Virus record (IMG/VR): IMGVR_UViG_3300030116_001792
Location: 19,069 to 41,742 of that record
Direction: 5' to 3' (one strand)
Source: a virus
DNA: 22,674 nt
Under the pieces are notes generated by a model. The model was not told the DNA's origin. It did no database searches and saw only the letters and a list, made by a program, of their open reading frames with translations. This document shows positions 11,684 through 18,097 of this stretch, one piece after another. The stretch's first letter is position 1; the number at the start of each line of letters is the position of its first letter. The translations under genes and the position numbers were made by a program.

Positions 11684-12896
11684 TGCTGTATCCCCTTTCT
11701 GTATCTTCAATTACCATGGTAAATAATCCTTGTTGTGTTGACTTACCTGTCTGATGTTTGAACCAAGTTGACTCATCAAGTGATGGTACTTGGAACCAAC
11801 TACGAGGATCAGTTTTGTGTATGTAATGATGGTAATGACCACTTACAAGAATTTTAGAATCGCCAGGATGTTGCCATCCAAACGCTTGGTCTCTCCACCA
11901 TTTCATAACTTTTGTCTCTGGTGTTCCCCCTCCCATACCAATAGCATGGCCATGCGTAAAACTACAGACGGTGCCACAAATATTAAATGTTAAATGTGGT
12001 TCATCTGGTATTACAAACTTTATATGTTTATATGTTTTATTCTGTGCAAATATTTCACCTAATTGTTCAAAGACTTCAAGGTCAGAGTTGTCCATCTCAC
12101 CTGTTGGTGCAACTCCTTTGGCCACTCTTTTAGTACCATGATTTCCGGGGACCGCTCCAACTACAACCAAATCAAAATCTTTAGACCACTCTACTAATGC
12201 TTTGGCAATAAGTTTTCTTGCAACTTTAATTTGTGATCTGTTATCCAACTCGACTGAAAAAGTTTGATCCGGATAGAATCCTACACACCCCTCGACAATA
12301 TCACCTAATCCTACTATTGTTAGCTGATCAAACTCCATACCTGCTTTACGTAAAAATTCATATCGCTCTTTTACTTTGTCTATCTTATCTAAGAATCTTT
12401 CTACGATGGCCTCTGTGCCACCACCATCACGCTTACCTAATTGTAAATCTGATATGGCTACAAAAAAAGATCGCTTAGGATTTTTAATTTTTGGTTTAGG
12501 TTTTCTTTTGTGTGATTGTATCCATTTTAATAATTTATCATATTCTTTATCTGATAATGCTAAGTCATTTGCTACAACAGTGGCACGATAATACCATGCT
12601 TGTTGTATATTTCCCTGGCCCATATTCATATCCCAGGTTCTCACTTGTAATGTGTTGTCTAGTATTGTGTAATGCTTTGGATCAAATCCCCACTCTTGTA
12701 ATAAGTCAGCAAACTCTGGATTAGAATTTGTCGTAGGTCTAGATGTTATCGTACCTTTTTTCTTGTCATGACTAAAGGTAACACCAGGTTCCCAACCTTG
12801 TGGATGTGTAGGTATAGGACTCTTTTCGTTGTGTGCTACGTCCTGTTGACTCTCCGTAAGTTCTTCCAACTTAGTTTGAGTTTTCTTTTTACTCAT
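11667..12896 (-). CDS. Metallophosphoesterase (calcineurin-like), 409 aa
   Basis: The metal-site motifs of the binuclear metallophosphoesterase fold are in order: ISDLQLGK (D150), GLGDIVEG (D199), VPGNHG (N252, H253), THGHAIG (H315, H317) and SGHYHH (H354, H356). The first motif has Q where D-x-H is usual, a variation I believe is common among phage members. An N-terminal ~140-residue extension (Lys-rich start; ADLLQEWGFDPKHYTILDNT; KRKPKPKIKNPKR linker) precedes the catalytic domain. Phage enzymes of this type are thought to act on DNA or nucleotides, SbcD-like or as phosphodiesterases; substrate unknown. Ribosome site AAAGGTGG. It sits between the lysis and recombination genes. Confidence 0.85.
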   Translation of the reverse strand: MSKKKTQTKLEELTESQQDVAHNEKSPIPTHPQGWEPGVTFSHDKKKGTITSRPTTNSNPEFADLLQEWGFDPKHYTILDNTLQVRTWDMNMGQGNIQQAWYYRATVVANDLALSDKEYDKLLKWIQSHKRKPKPKIKNPKRSFFVAISDLQLGKRDGGGTEAIVERFLDKIDKVKERYEFLRKAGMEFDQLTIVGLGDIVEGCVGFYPDQTFSVELDNRSQIKVARKLIAKALVEWSKDFDLVVVGAVPGNHGTKRVAKGVAPTGEMDNSDLEVFEQLGEIFAQNKTYKHIKFVIPDEPHLTFNICGTVCSFTHGHAIGMGGGTPETKVMKWWRDQAFGWQHPGDSKILVSGHYHHYIHKTDPRSWFQVPSLDESTWFKHQTGKSTQQGLFTMVIEDTERGYSNAEVV

Positions 12897-12923
12897 AGAA
12901 AACCACCTTTCTATATTGTTATA

Positions 12924-13211
12924 TTATTTTGTAATTTGCTTTTTAGCATAAGTCTTTACGACTGCTAATGCTGCGCCACCACCTGCTATTGCTGCTAGCT
13001 GAATAGATTCTGCCTCAACTCCGGCCAATGGTGCTACTACTAATGCGCCTATAAATGCCTCGATGAATGTCCAGGCAGTACGCTCTAGCATATCTTTTAA
13101 GTCATCACTCAATTTATACTCCCATGCGTCTGACCAAGGAGTCCACCATACATCTGTTTTAAACGTACCGTCCTTGTTTCTTGCTCTTTTATCTTTACTA
13201 AAGATATTCAT
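12924..13211 (-). CDS. Holin, r1t-like (95 aa)
   Basis: Start taken at ATG 13211, 6 nt after a TATACT box; an in-frame Met six codons upstream is possible. N-terminal soluble, charged part (MNIFSKDKRARNKDGTFKTD; WWTPWSDAWEY), then two membrane-compatible segments, TAWTFIEAFIGALVVAPLAG and IQLAAIAGGGAALAVVKTYA, and a basic tail AKKQITK. Layout and the Glu/Ala/Gly-rich helices match phage holins of the r1t type that release endolysin across the inner membrane. The neighbouring lysis-type genes support the assignment. Confidence 0.7.
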   Translation of the reverse strand: MNIFSKDKRARNKDGTFKTDVWWTPWSDAWEYKLSDDLKDMLERTAWTFIEAFIGALVVAPLAGVEAESIQLAAIAGGGAALAVVKTYAKKQITK

Positions 13212-13223
13212 AACCCTAGTATA
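13212..13223 (-). promoter_or_regulatory. Candidate leaderless promoter for the holin
   Basis: Minus strand TATACT (13223-13218), AGGGTT, then ATG at 13211, i.e. box-N6-ATG. AGGG could instead be a weak ribosome site. Confidence 0.38.
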
Positions 13224-13239
13224 GTACATAAATATGACA

Positions 13240-13344
13240 TTAAAATTGTTTTTTATTATAATGTTTGCATTGTTTATTTATGCACACAAATCCGATCTCT
13301 TTTTTATAAAGAGGTAATTTACATTTAGGACAATCTACTTTCGT
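13240..13344 (-). CDS. Zinc-ribbon ORF without a normal start codon
   Basis: An open frame encodes VDCPKCKLPLYKKEIGFVCI followed by NKQCKHYNKKQF: CxxC, then C and CKH, a convincing zinc-ribbon pattern. No ATG, GTG or TTG precedes it in frame after the upstream in-frame stop. AAGG lies 6 nt before an ACG codon at 13344, used here only as a marker. Alternatives are a -1 frameshift from the preceding Lys-rich 21-codon gene, which ends 9 nt earlier in an A-rich run, or a decayed gene. The true 5' boundary is unknown. Confidence 0.45.
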   Translation of the reverse strand, partial: TKVDCPKCKLPLYKKEIGFVCINKQCKHYNKKQF

Positions 13345-13352
13345 ATATATCC

Positions 13353-13418
13353 TTAGTATTTCATTTTCTTTTTACGCTTGGTTTTTTTCTTTTTCTTTTT
13401 ACCGTAACCGTATGCCAT
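13353..13418 (-). CDS. Lys-rich micro-ORF (21 aa)
   Basis: ATG overlaps the DUF5675 gene's stop (TAATG). Begins MAYGYGKKKK and continues with 12 or so Lys/Arg, ending MKY. Such very short basic peptides occur in phage structural and lysis regions, with unknown roles. It might bind nucleic acid or membrane, or be part of a frameshift product with the zinc-ribbon frame that follows. Confidence 0.55.
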   Translation of the reverse strand: MAYGYGKKKKKKTKRKKKMKY

Positions 13419-13981
13419 TATACAATGTCCTTTCCATCCAGTTTTGCGTTTAAAATTTTTAACTCACCACTTATCTCTTGTAATTTTTCGTATGTATCTG
13501 ATTGCTCTGCAGGTTTATCAAGTATTTTATTTATAGTTGTGTATTCTATTGTTACTTTCTTGCCTTGTAATAATTGGTTAGCTACCTTTGCATACATTTT
13601 TTTGTAAGCTACTGTGCTAGATCCAATAAATCCATCTTTTGATATTTCTAAATCTTGTTGAGTTTCTCCAACAATAAGACAACCAGAGGTATGCTCATCG
13701 GTGTTTCCGGTGTGTATTAATATGTAGGTAAAGTTTGGTACATCTTGTACGTGCAACATACCATAGTGTGCATTCTTATATCTTTCTGAATACTTTGCAT
13801 GAAAGCCACCTGTCTTTCTAAATTCTAAATCGTATGTACCCTCTGGTATACAAGTTTCATGCATAACTTTTACTGCTTGGTATTGATCTTCCAGTGTATA
13901 ACATTCAAATACACCATCAATTAATAAGATACCGTTAGTTGCATCAGTTCCAAATTGTGTTCTTACTACTGTCAGTTTCAT
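13418..13981 (-). CDS. DUF5675 family protein, candidate lysin
   Basis: 187 aa. Residues 1-110 match the DUF5675 layout: FECYTLED, CIPEGTYDLEF (45-55), YGMLHVQDVPNFTYILIHTG and HTSGCLIVG (97-105). H90-x-G and S99-G100-C101 resemble the His and SxGC motif of L,D-transpeptidase-type peptidoglycan enzymes; the resemblance is my observation. The C-terminal ~70 residues are a helical/coiled-coil extension (TYEKLQEISGELKILNAKLD). Encoded between holin-like genes, so a cell-wall role is likely. Ribosome site GAGGAGTATAA. Confidence 0.68.
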   Translation of the reverse strand: MKLTVVRTQFGTDATNGILLIDGVFECYTLEDQYQAVKVMHETCIPEGTYDLEFRKTGGFHAKYSERYKNAHYGMLHVQDVPNFTYILIHTGNTDEHTSGCLIVGETQQDLEISKDGFIGSSTVAYKKMYAKVANQLLQGKKVTIEYTTINKILDKPAEQSDTYEKLQEISGELKILNAKLDGKDIV

Positions 13982-14152
13982 TTATACTCCTCGATGTGAA
14001 TGTACTCCGTACTTACAGTTACATATAGTTACATAAGTACCATTTCTTTTGAATGTAGTGCATTCAGATTCTTCTCTCATTCTATCTAATTCTAAATTAG
14101 CTCTATCTAATTCGTCATCAATATCATCTATTAAAACATCGTCAAACCACAT
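13982..14152 (-). CDS. Small protein (56 aa) with CxC...HxH
   Basis: ATG at 14152, two bases after the previous stop region; its stop is directly followed by the DUF5675 ATG, and its last codons form that gene's ribosome site. The N-terminal half is an acidic amphipathic helix (DDELDRANLELDRMREESE). The C-terminal part TYVTICNCKYGVHSHRGV has CxC and HxH, a possible metal site. Not recognised. Confidence 0.62.
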   Translation of the reverse strand: MWFDDVLIDDIDDELDRANLELDRMREESECTTFKRNGTYVTICNCKYGVHSHRGV

Positions 14153-14153
14153 A

Positions 14154-14336
14154 CTATTTCCTAAACCTTATAGTCAATAGCCACACAACTAATGTAATTA
14201 CTGTAGCTAATCCTGTAACTTGTTGCGCACTTCCCGTTAATGTAAGCGTTGCAATAATTAAACCGACAAGTGTCCATGACAAATTTAATGTTTCTTTTAT
14301 TGCCTCAACAATATAATCAATTATCTTTTTTATCAT
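14154..14336 (-). CDS. Small membrane protein (60 aa), possible holin
   Basis: Overlaps the end of the 663-aa gene by 4 nt (ATGA). N-terminal amphipathic helix (MIKKIIDYIVEAIKETLNLS), then two hydrophobic segments, WTLVGLIIATLTLTG and VTGLATVITLVVWLLTI, and a basic end RFRK. Two-helix topology with a positive C-terminus is typical of small holins, but it could be any membrane protein of the lysis set. Confidence 0.68.
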   Translation of the reverse strand: MIKKIIDYIVEAIKETLNLSWTLVGLIIATLTLTGSAQQVTGLATVITLVVWLLTIRFRK

Positions 14337-16324
14337 ACTCTCCTTGTCAACAGCATAGATGCCAAGCTAGCAATCCTTGTAATGATCACTGGTATAACAA
14401 CTTCTTGTGCTTTTTCACGTTGATCTTGTGTCATATCTTGTCCTATATCTGATATTACCACATCAGACAAATCGACATCTACTAAAGTACCTATTGGATT
14501 AGATATAAATTCTTCTATCTGGACCTCAACAACAACATCAGCAAGTGTATAATCCTCTACGTCTGCATTTTCTACTGCACGTTCTACATAAACTTCAACC
14601 GCATCTGCAATAACTTCATCTTCTTTTATAGCCTCTGCAATAATTTCTACATCTTCTGTTTGTACCTGTAATACTTCTGCTACTACTTCAACTTGTTCTT
14701 CTGTCAAATTATCTATCTCTTCTATGGCCTCTTCTACAACTGCTTGTACTATCTCTTGTACTTCCTCTGTAGCTTGTTCTAGATTTTGCACACCTATATC
14801 ATTAACTTCTTCTAAGACTTCGACTACTTCTTCTGTATCTAATTCTTCCACATACTGATCTATGACTTCTTCTATTTCTTCATCAGATAAATCATCTTCT
14901 ATATCTATCTCTATAACTTCTTCTAACTCTTCAGTCTCTTTGACATCTTCTTCTTGAATCTCTTCCGTTGTTTCGGTGTCATCTCCTGGTATATTTTCGT
15001 CCAACTCATCTTCTTCTATCTCTTCAAACTCTGTGTCCCAATCATCTATATCTATTTCTATTTCTTCTATGTCCTCTATAATTACAATTTCTACTTCTTC
15101 AAAGTCTTGTAAAAATTCTTCGACTTCAATAATCGTCTCAACAAAATTCTCCAACTCCTCTTCATCTTCAAACGTAAATATTTCAACTGTCTCTTTAATT
15201 TCAAGAATCTTAGTTTCTCTTTCAAGTTCTTCTTCAGTAAGTTCAATCTCCATAATGTCAGGTACATCAACATCATTGTAAAACTCTTCTCCGACTTCTC
15301 CCATGTCTTGTTCCTCAATGATCTCGATGTCATAATTTTCTAAATCTCCTCGTTCTATTTGTTCGTCAGTTAATTCTACACCATATATCTCAAAATTCTT
15401 TTTTCTTTCATTGTCTCGTTCTACTGTTCCGTCATCAATCTCATGTTGTTCATACTCTGCCTCTTCACCATTATCAAGTATGACAACAATTGTTTCTGGT
15501 TCAGGTGGTGGAGGAGGTATATAAGGTTCAGGTTCTGGTAAAGGTTCAGGTTCTGGAGGTGGAGGTAATGTTGTAGTTGTAGTTGTAGTTGTTGGTTGTA
15601 TGTATTTAAATGATATGTCATCAAGCAAAGACCAATCATTAATTGTTATTGTAAAACTTTCTATAAATGTTTCTAATGTGTCGTATATATTGTAAACAAC
15701 ATCTTCAAACATGTTTTCTATATCTGTATTATCTTGGCCCTCAATCACATTTACTTGTGTTGTTTCATCAGTGTGTGTATATGTTACTGTGCCATCATTA
15801 TTTAATGCACCGATTCTAAAACCAACTTCATATATATCTATATCTAACTCTTCTTCTTCTACTGTCGTGGTTTCAGGTAGTGTAAATGTGTAATCATTAC
15901 TATCGTTGCCATGTTGATAGTAATGTAAATTCATGTGAAAGTCTGTCATACCACAACAAGACCAATTACCGTTACTATGATTACTGTCTATCTGTATATT
16001 GTTTTCAACCTCATTACCTTGACTATCTAATTCATCTTCAGGTAATTCTATATCTGTTGATTGTTCCCATTCAGGTATTGTCGTAGTAGTTGTAGTGGTC
16101 GTAGTTGTAGTAGTGTTATCTTCTGGAACAGTTGTAGTCGTAGTAGTTTCTTCTGGTCCATCAAATGTTTCTATTTCTTCTACTTCACCAGGAATGGTAG
16201 TAGTAGTAGTTGTAGTAGTTGTAGTTGTAGTAGTTTGTTCTTCGTTAGCAAATACAGGTATAGGTACGAGTAGTACAGTAACTAATAGTATTCTAAAGTA
16301 ATTGCTTATCCTCCTGAACAGCAC
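14333..16324 (-). CDS. Giant secreted Thr-repeat, Pro-rich, acidic protein
   Basis: About 663 aa from the GTG at 16324 (two TTG codons at 16334-16339 are alternatives). Signal peptide: RRISNYFRILLVTVLLVPIP, then VFA|NEE. Then three poly-Thr tracts (about 13, 6+12 and 8 Thr), a folded-looking region with WSCCGMTDFHMNLHYYQHGN, a Pro-Glu tract (PEPEPYIPPPPPEPE) and ~330 residues extremely rich in Glu/Asp/Ile/Val. The C-terminus VVIPVIITRIASLASMLLTR is hydrophobic and could anchor in the membrane. No known domain. Export to the envelope during lysis or superinfection exclusion, or a surface decoration, are possibilities. Codon use is strongly GAA/GAT-driven, so the reverse strand looks Ser-rich. 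Confidence 0.8.
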   Translation of the reverse strand: MLFRRISNYFRILLVTVLLVPIPVFANEEQTTTTTTTTTTTTTIPGEVEEIETFDGPEETTTTTTVPEDNTTTTTTTTTTTTIPEWEQSTDIELPEDELDSQGNEVENNIQIDSNHSNGNWSCCGMTDFHMNLHYYQHGNDSNDYTFTLPETTTVEEEELDIDIYEVGFRIGALNNDGTVTYTHTDETTQVNVIEGQDNTDIENMFEDVVYNIYDTLETFIESFTITINDWSLLDDISFKYIQPTTTTTTTTLPPPPEPEPLPEPEPYIPPPPPEPETIVVILDNGEEAEYEQHEIDDGTVERDNERKKNFEIYGVELTDEQIERGDLENYDIEIIEEQDMGEVGEEFYNDVDVPDIMEIELTEEELERETKILEIKETVEIFTFEDEEELENFVETIIEVEEFLQDFEEVEIVIIEDIEEIEIDIDDWDTEFEEIEEDELDENIPGDDTETTEEIQEEDVKETEELEEVIEIDIEDDLSDEEIEEVIDQYVEELDTEEVVEVLEEVNDIGVQNLEQATEEVQEIVQAVVEEAIEEIDNLTEEQVEVVAEVLQVQTEDVEIIAEAIKEDEVIADAVEVYVERAVENADVEDYTLADVVVEVQIEEFISNPIGTLVDVDLSDVVISDIGQDMTQDQREKAQEVVIPVIITRIASLASMLLTRRV
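15568..16234 (-). repeat. Three ACN-triplet (poly-Thr) tracts
   Basis: In-frame runs of ACT/ACA/ACC codons: 16196-16234 (13 Thr), two runs within ~16074-16155, and ~15570-15594. Degenerate triplets, so slippage would change length without shifting frame. They separate the signal peptide, first acidic spacer, globular part and Pro-rich part of the secreted protein. Confidence 0.8.
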
Positions 16325-16344
16325 CCTTGTCCACAACAATCCAT
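16306..16344 (-). CDS. 12-codon Cys-rich micro-ORF (MDCCGQGCCSGG)
   Basis: ATG at 16344 preceded by AAGGAG with AATAT spacing, the best ribosome site in the region. It encodes 12 aa with two CC pairs, ending 18 nt inside the secreted-protein gene, in another frame. That large gene has only TTG/GTG starts and no good ribosome site of its own, so the micro-ORF probably delivers ribosomes to it by coupling. A metal-binding or sensing peptide is possible. It follows the XhlA-like stop within 10 nt. Confidence 0.5.
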   Translation of the reverse strand: MDCCGQGCCSGG

Positions 16345-16354
16345 ATATTCTCCT

Positions 16355-16549
16355 TTACATTAAGTTGCCAACAAGTGCTGATAACGCACCGACCGCAACA
16401 ATCCATCCAAACAATTCTTGCCTGGAAATTTTACTATTTACTTTTTCGTGTAATAAATCTATTCTTTCGTTTATTTCTTTTTGGCCCTCAATAATCATGA
16501 ATAACATTTCTTTTTGTGTAAATCCATTTGACACAGGTAAATTATTCAT
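16355..16549 (-). CDS. XhlA-like holin accessory / membrane protein (64 aa)
   Basis: Start at ATG 16549, overlapping the previous stop (ATGA). Amphipathic coiled-coil (EGQKEINERIDLLHEKVNSK) followed by one C-terminal membrane helix (LFGWIVAVGALSALVGNLM). This is the layout and size of the XhlA hemolysin-type membrane proteins that act with phage holins. Within the lysis operon. Confidence 0.65.
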   Translation of the reverse strand: MNNLPVSNGFTQKEMLFMIIEGQKEINERIDLLHEKVNSKISRQELFGWIVAVGALSALVGNLM

Positions 16550-16671
16550 GCGATCCAATCCCAATCTTCTTCTTTATAATTATCTGGTATTTTTATATCA
16601 ACTAAACTATTTAAATAATTTATAAATGTTCTTATAAAATAACCTAATAAAAACCCAATAATGTAATCCAT
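16546..16671 (-). CDS. Small membrane protein (41 aa), leaderless start
   Basis: ATG at 16671 lies 6 nt after a perfect TATAAT with TG extension and has no ribosome site, so the mRNA is probably leaderless. Begins MDYIIGFLLGYFIRTFINYL, one short membrane helix, then NSLVDIKIPDNYKEEDWDW as an acidic tail. First gene of the lysis operon, overlapping the XhlA-like ATG. Could be a mini-holin or holin regulator; unassigned. Confidence 0.65.
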   Translation of the reverse strand: MDYIIGFLLGYFIRTFINYLNSLVDIKIPDNYKEEDWDWIA

Positions 16672-16686
16672 TTATGGATTATATCA
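16664..16686 (-). promoter_or_regulatory. Lysis-operon promoter with perfect palindrome over -10 and start codon
   Basis: Minus strand TGA-TATAAT (16686-16678), CCATAA, ATG (16671). TAATCCAT-AA-ATGGATTA (16681-16664) is an 8+8 perfect inverted repeat covering part of the -10, the start point and the first codons, suggesting an operator or a hairpin at the very 5' end of a leaderless mRNA. Confidence 0.6.
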
Positions 16687-16694
16687 TAAGTGAT

Positions 16695-16997
16695 TTATGC
16701 AGGTTTTGGATTATCTGATTTAACTTTAGCTACGTGATCTTGCCAGGTTGTAGTGCTATTTACTGCGTCCCAATACTGCATATCCATTTGATCTGCGAGC
16801 GATCCGTAAGCAGCTTGTCTTGCAGAAATATAACCATATTGTTGTTCATTCCATTTAGAATTACCTAAATCAATTTTAGCTTGGTCGTAATCTGCATCAG
16901 AGAACTCCATTCTCTCATTATTAACTTGCTTGTATAAAGGCTTAGCTGCCTCTATCTCCGCATCTGCTTGTGTTTGTAGTTCTTCTTTTGTTGCCAT
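16695..16997 (-). CDS. Tail-fibre-associated small protein (100 aa)
   Basis: Helical protein with Glu/Gln-rich N-terminus (MATKEELQTQADAEIEAAKP), a middle helix and a C-terminal block RQAAYGSLADQMDMQYWDAV...TWQDHVAKVKSDNPKP. That C-terminal block resembles the R-AYPSI-DQLD...W...I..IK..YPKP pattern found in small proteins encoded after tail fibres in many marine phages; this comparison is from memory. The start lacks a ribosome site and is 6 nt after TATAAT. Last gene of the fibre block. Confidence 0.65.
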   Translation of the reverse strand: MATKEELQTQADAEIEAAKPLYKQVNNERMEFSDADYDQAKIDLGNSKWNEQQYGYISARQAAYGSLADQMDMQYWDAVNSTTTWQDHVAKVKSDNPKPA

Positions 16998-17009
16998 GGT
17001 GTAATTATA
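16998..17009 (-). promoter_or_regulatory. Candidate leaderless promoter for the 100-aa tail gene
   Basis: Minus strand TATAAT (17009-17004), TACACC, ATG (16997): box-N6-ATG, identical spacing to the lysis promoter. No Shine-Dalgarno precedes the ATG. Confidence 0.5.
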
Positions 17010-17060
17010 ACTTTTGTAATATACGGACCTTAGATTTAAACGTAGTTATATCTTAAAAAT

Positions 17061-17585
17061 TTATTTAGCAAGTCCATAAAGTTTGAAAGTTGCACCTGTA
17101 TTTATATTTACAGAACTTTCCATACTAAAATGAACTCCATCACTTGCACTTGCGACAGTGTGTGCAAAACCACCTTGAAAACCAGTTAAGGAAGAATCTG
17201 TTTGAAGAAAAGAACTTTCAGCAGTAATAAAACTAAACTCACTTGAATTTGCAAAATTAAATAAATATAAAATTGCATTTGCTGTTTCATTTGTTGCATT
17301 ACTTAGTGAGAATGCAAATGTAAAAGAAGTTCCATCTACTCCTTGAGTATTACTAAAACTTGCACTAGATTTTAAAAGTTTTCCTGAACTATCATATTCA
17401 CTGTCATCTTGTTTAGTACCACCTTTTGTTACTTTTAATAACAAATTCTTATTATCTGTAACTGGTTGAATACCTGACACAACAACTTTATATACGTCAT
17501 AGGTAGTGTCAATTCCTGTTAAAGACACTGTTGCCTGTGGAGAACTTAATGTTGTTTCTTGTATTAAAATTAAACTACCTGCCAT
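17061..17585 (-). CDS. Fibre-type paralog C2 (174 aa)
   Basis: Starts MAGSLILIQETTLSSPQATV. Beta-rich, Ser/Thr/Asn-rich, with DTTYDVYKVVVSGIQP, a middle AILYLFNFANSSEFSFITAE and a C-terminal strand INTGATFKLYGLAK. This order (YDVYxVxV ... NSSxxSFIT ... GxxxLYG) recurs in all six neighbouring genes, and it is closest to the gene at 18745-19257. The fold is probably a jelly-roll-like receptor-binding or fibre-tip domain. ATG overlaps the previous stop (TAATG). Function as host-recognition protein is inferred from context. Confidence 0.7.
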   Translation of the reverse strand: MAGSLILIQETTLSSPQATVSLTGIDTTYDVYKVVVSGIQPVTDNKNLLLKVTKGGTKQDDSEYDSSGKLLKSSASFSNTQGVDGTSFTFAFSLSNATNETANAILYLFNFANSSEFSFITAESSFLQTDSSLTGFQGGFAHTVASASDGVHFSMESSVNINTGATFKLYGLAK

Positions 17586-18097
17586 TATTTAACTCCATAA
17601 ACTTGTATTTTTGCACTATTAATATCTCCACTACCTCTATAATATCTAAAACCTTTTATCTGTTCAGCATTTCTATGAACACCAATCCATTTAGTACCAT
17701 AACCAACAGAGGTATAAGCTGCACTTTGACCTTGTCCAAATGTGTAACTTGTACTATCTTCTGCACCAATAATATAAAATATATGACCTAGTGCCATATC
17801 ATCATCAGTACCTGCAATATCAATATTTCCCCAACCAGTTGCAGAATCACTTTTTGAATTACTAAAACTACTTGAACTAGCTGACAAATCCATCTGTGCA
17901 AAAGCATATTCTGTATCGCCTATTGAATTGTTTGAGCTATCTAACAACCTTAAATATGAATATGTTTGAACAGTATAATCAGCTTTGGTTATTAAAACTG
18001 CATAGACATCATATCCAAAAATAAAAGCATCAGTACAAAGTATCTCTGAAACTGTTGATGTTACCTCATATTCTTTTATAAATTGTAAATCAGCCAT
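17585..18097 (-). CDS. Fibre-type paralog B2 (170 aa)
   Basis: Starts MADLQFIKEYEVTSTVSEIL; then FGYDVYAVLITKADY, GDTEYAFAQMDLSASSSSFS, STSYTFGQGQSAAYTSVGYG and the C-terminal IKGFRYYRGSGDINSAKIQV-YGVK. The closest relative is the gene at 19257-19784, which shares the start MxxLxFxxE and the end ITGFQLY...NSKIRTYGI. Beta-rich; likely virion surface protein. Coupled to both neighbours by 1-nt overlaps. Confidence 0.7.
   Translation of the reverse strand: MADLQFIKEYEVTSTVSEILCTDAFIFGYDVYAVLITKADYTVQTYSYLRLLDSSNNSIGDTEYAFAQMDLSASSSSFSNSKSDSATGWGNIDIAGTDDDMALGHIFYIIGAEDSTSYTFGQGQSAAYTSVGYGTKWIGVHRNAEQIKGFRYYRGSGDINSAKIQVYGVK

Noticed and set aside
14976-15281. Plus-strand Ser/Ile-rich frame inside the acidic protein gene
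   Set aside because: It is the mirror of GAA/GAT-rich codons on the other strand, with no ribosome site; a shadow frame.
16061-16301. Plus-strand Val- or Ser/Cys-rich frames
   Set aside because: They are reverse complements of the poly-Thr triplet tracts, not genes.
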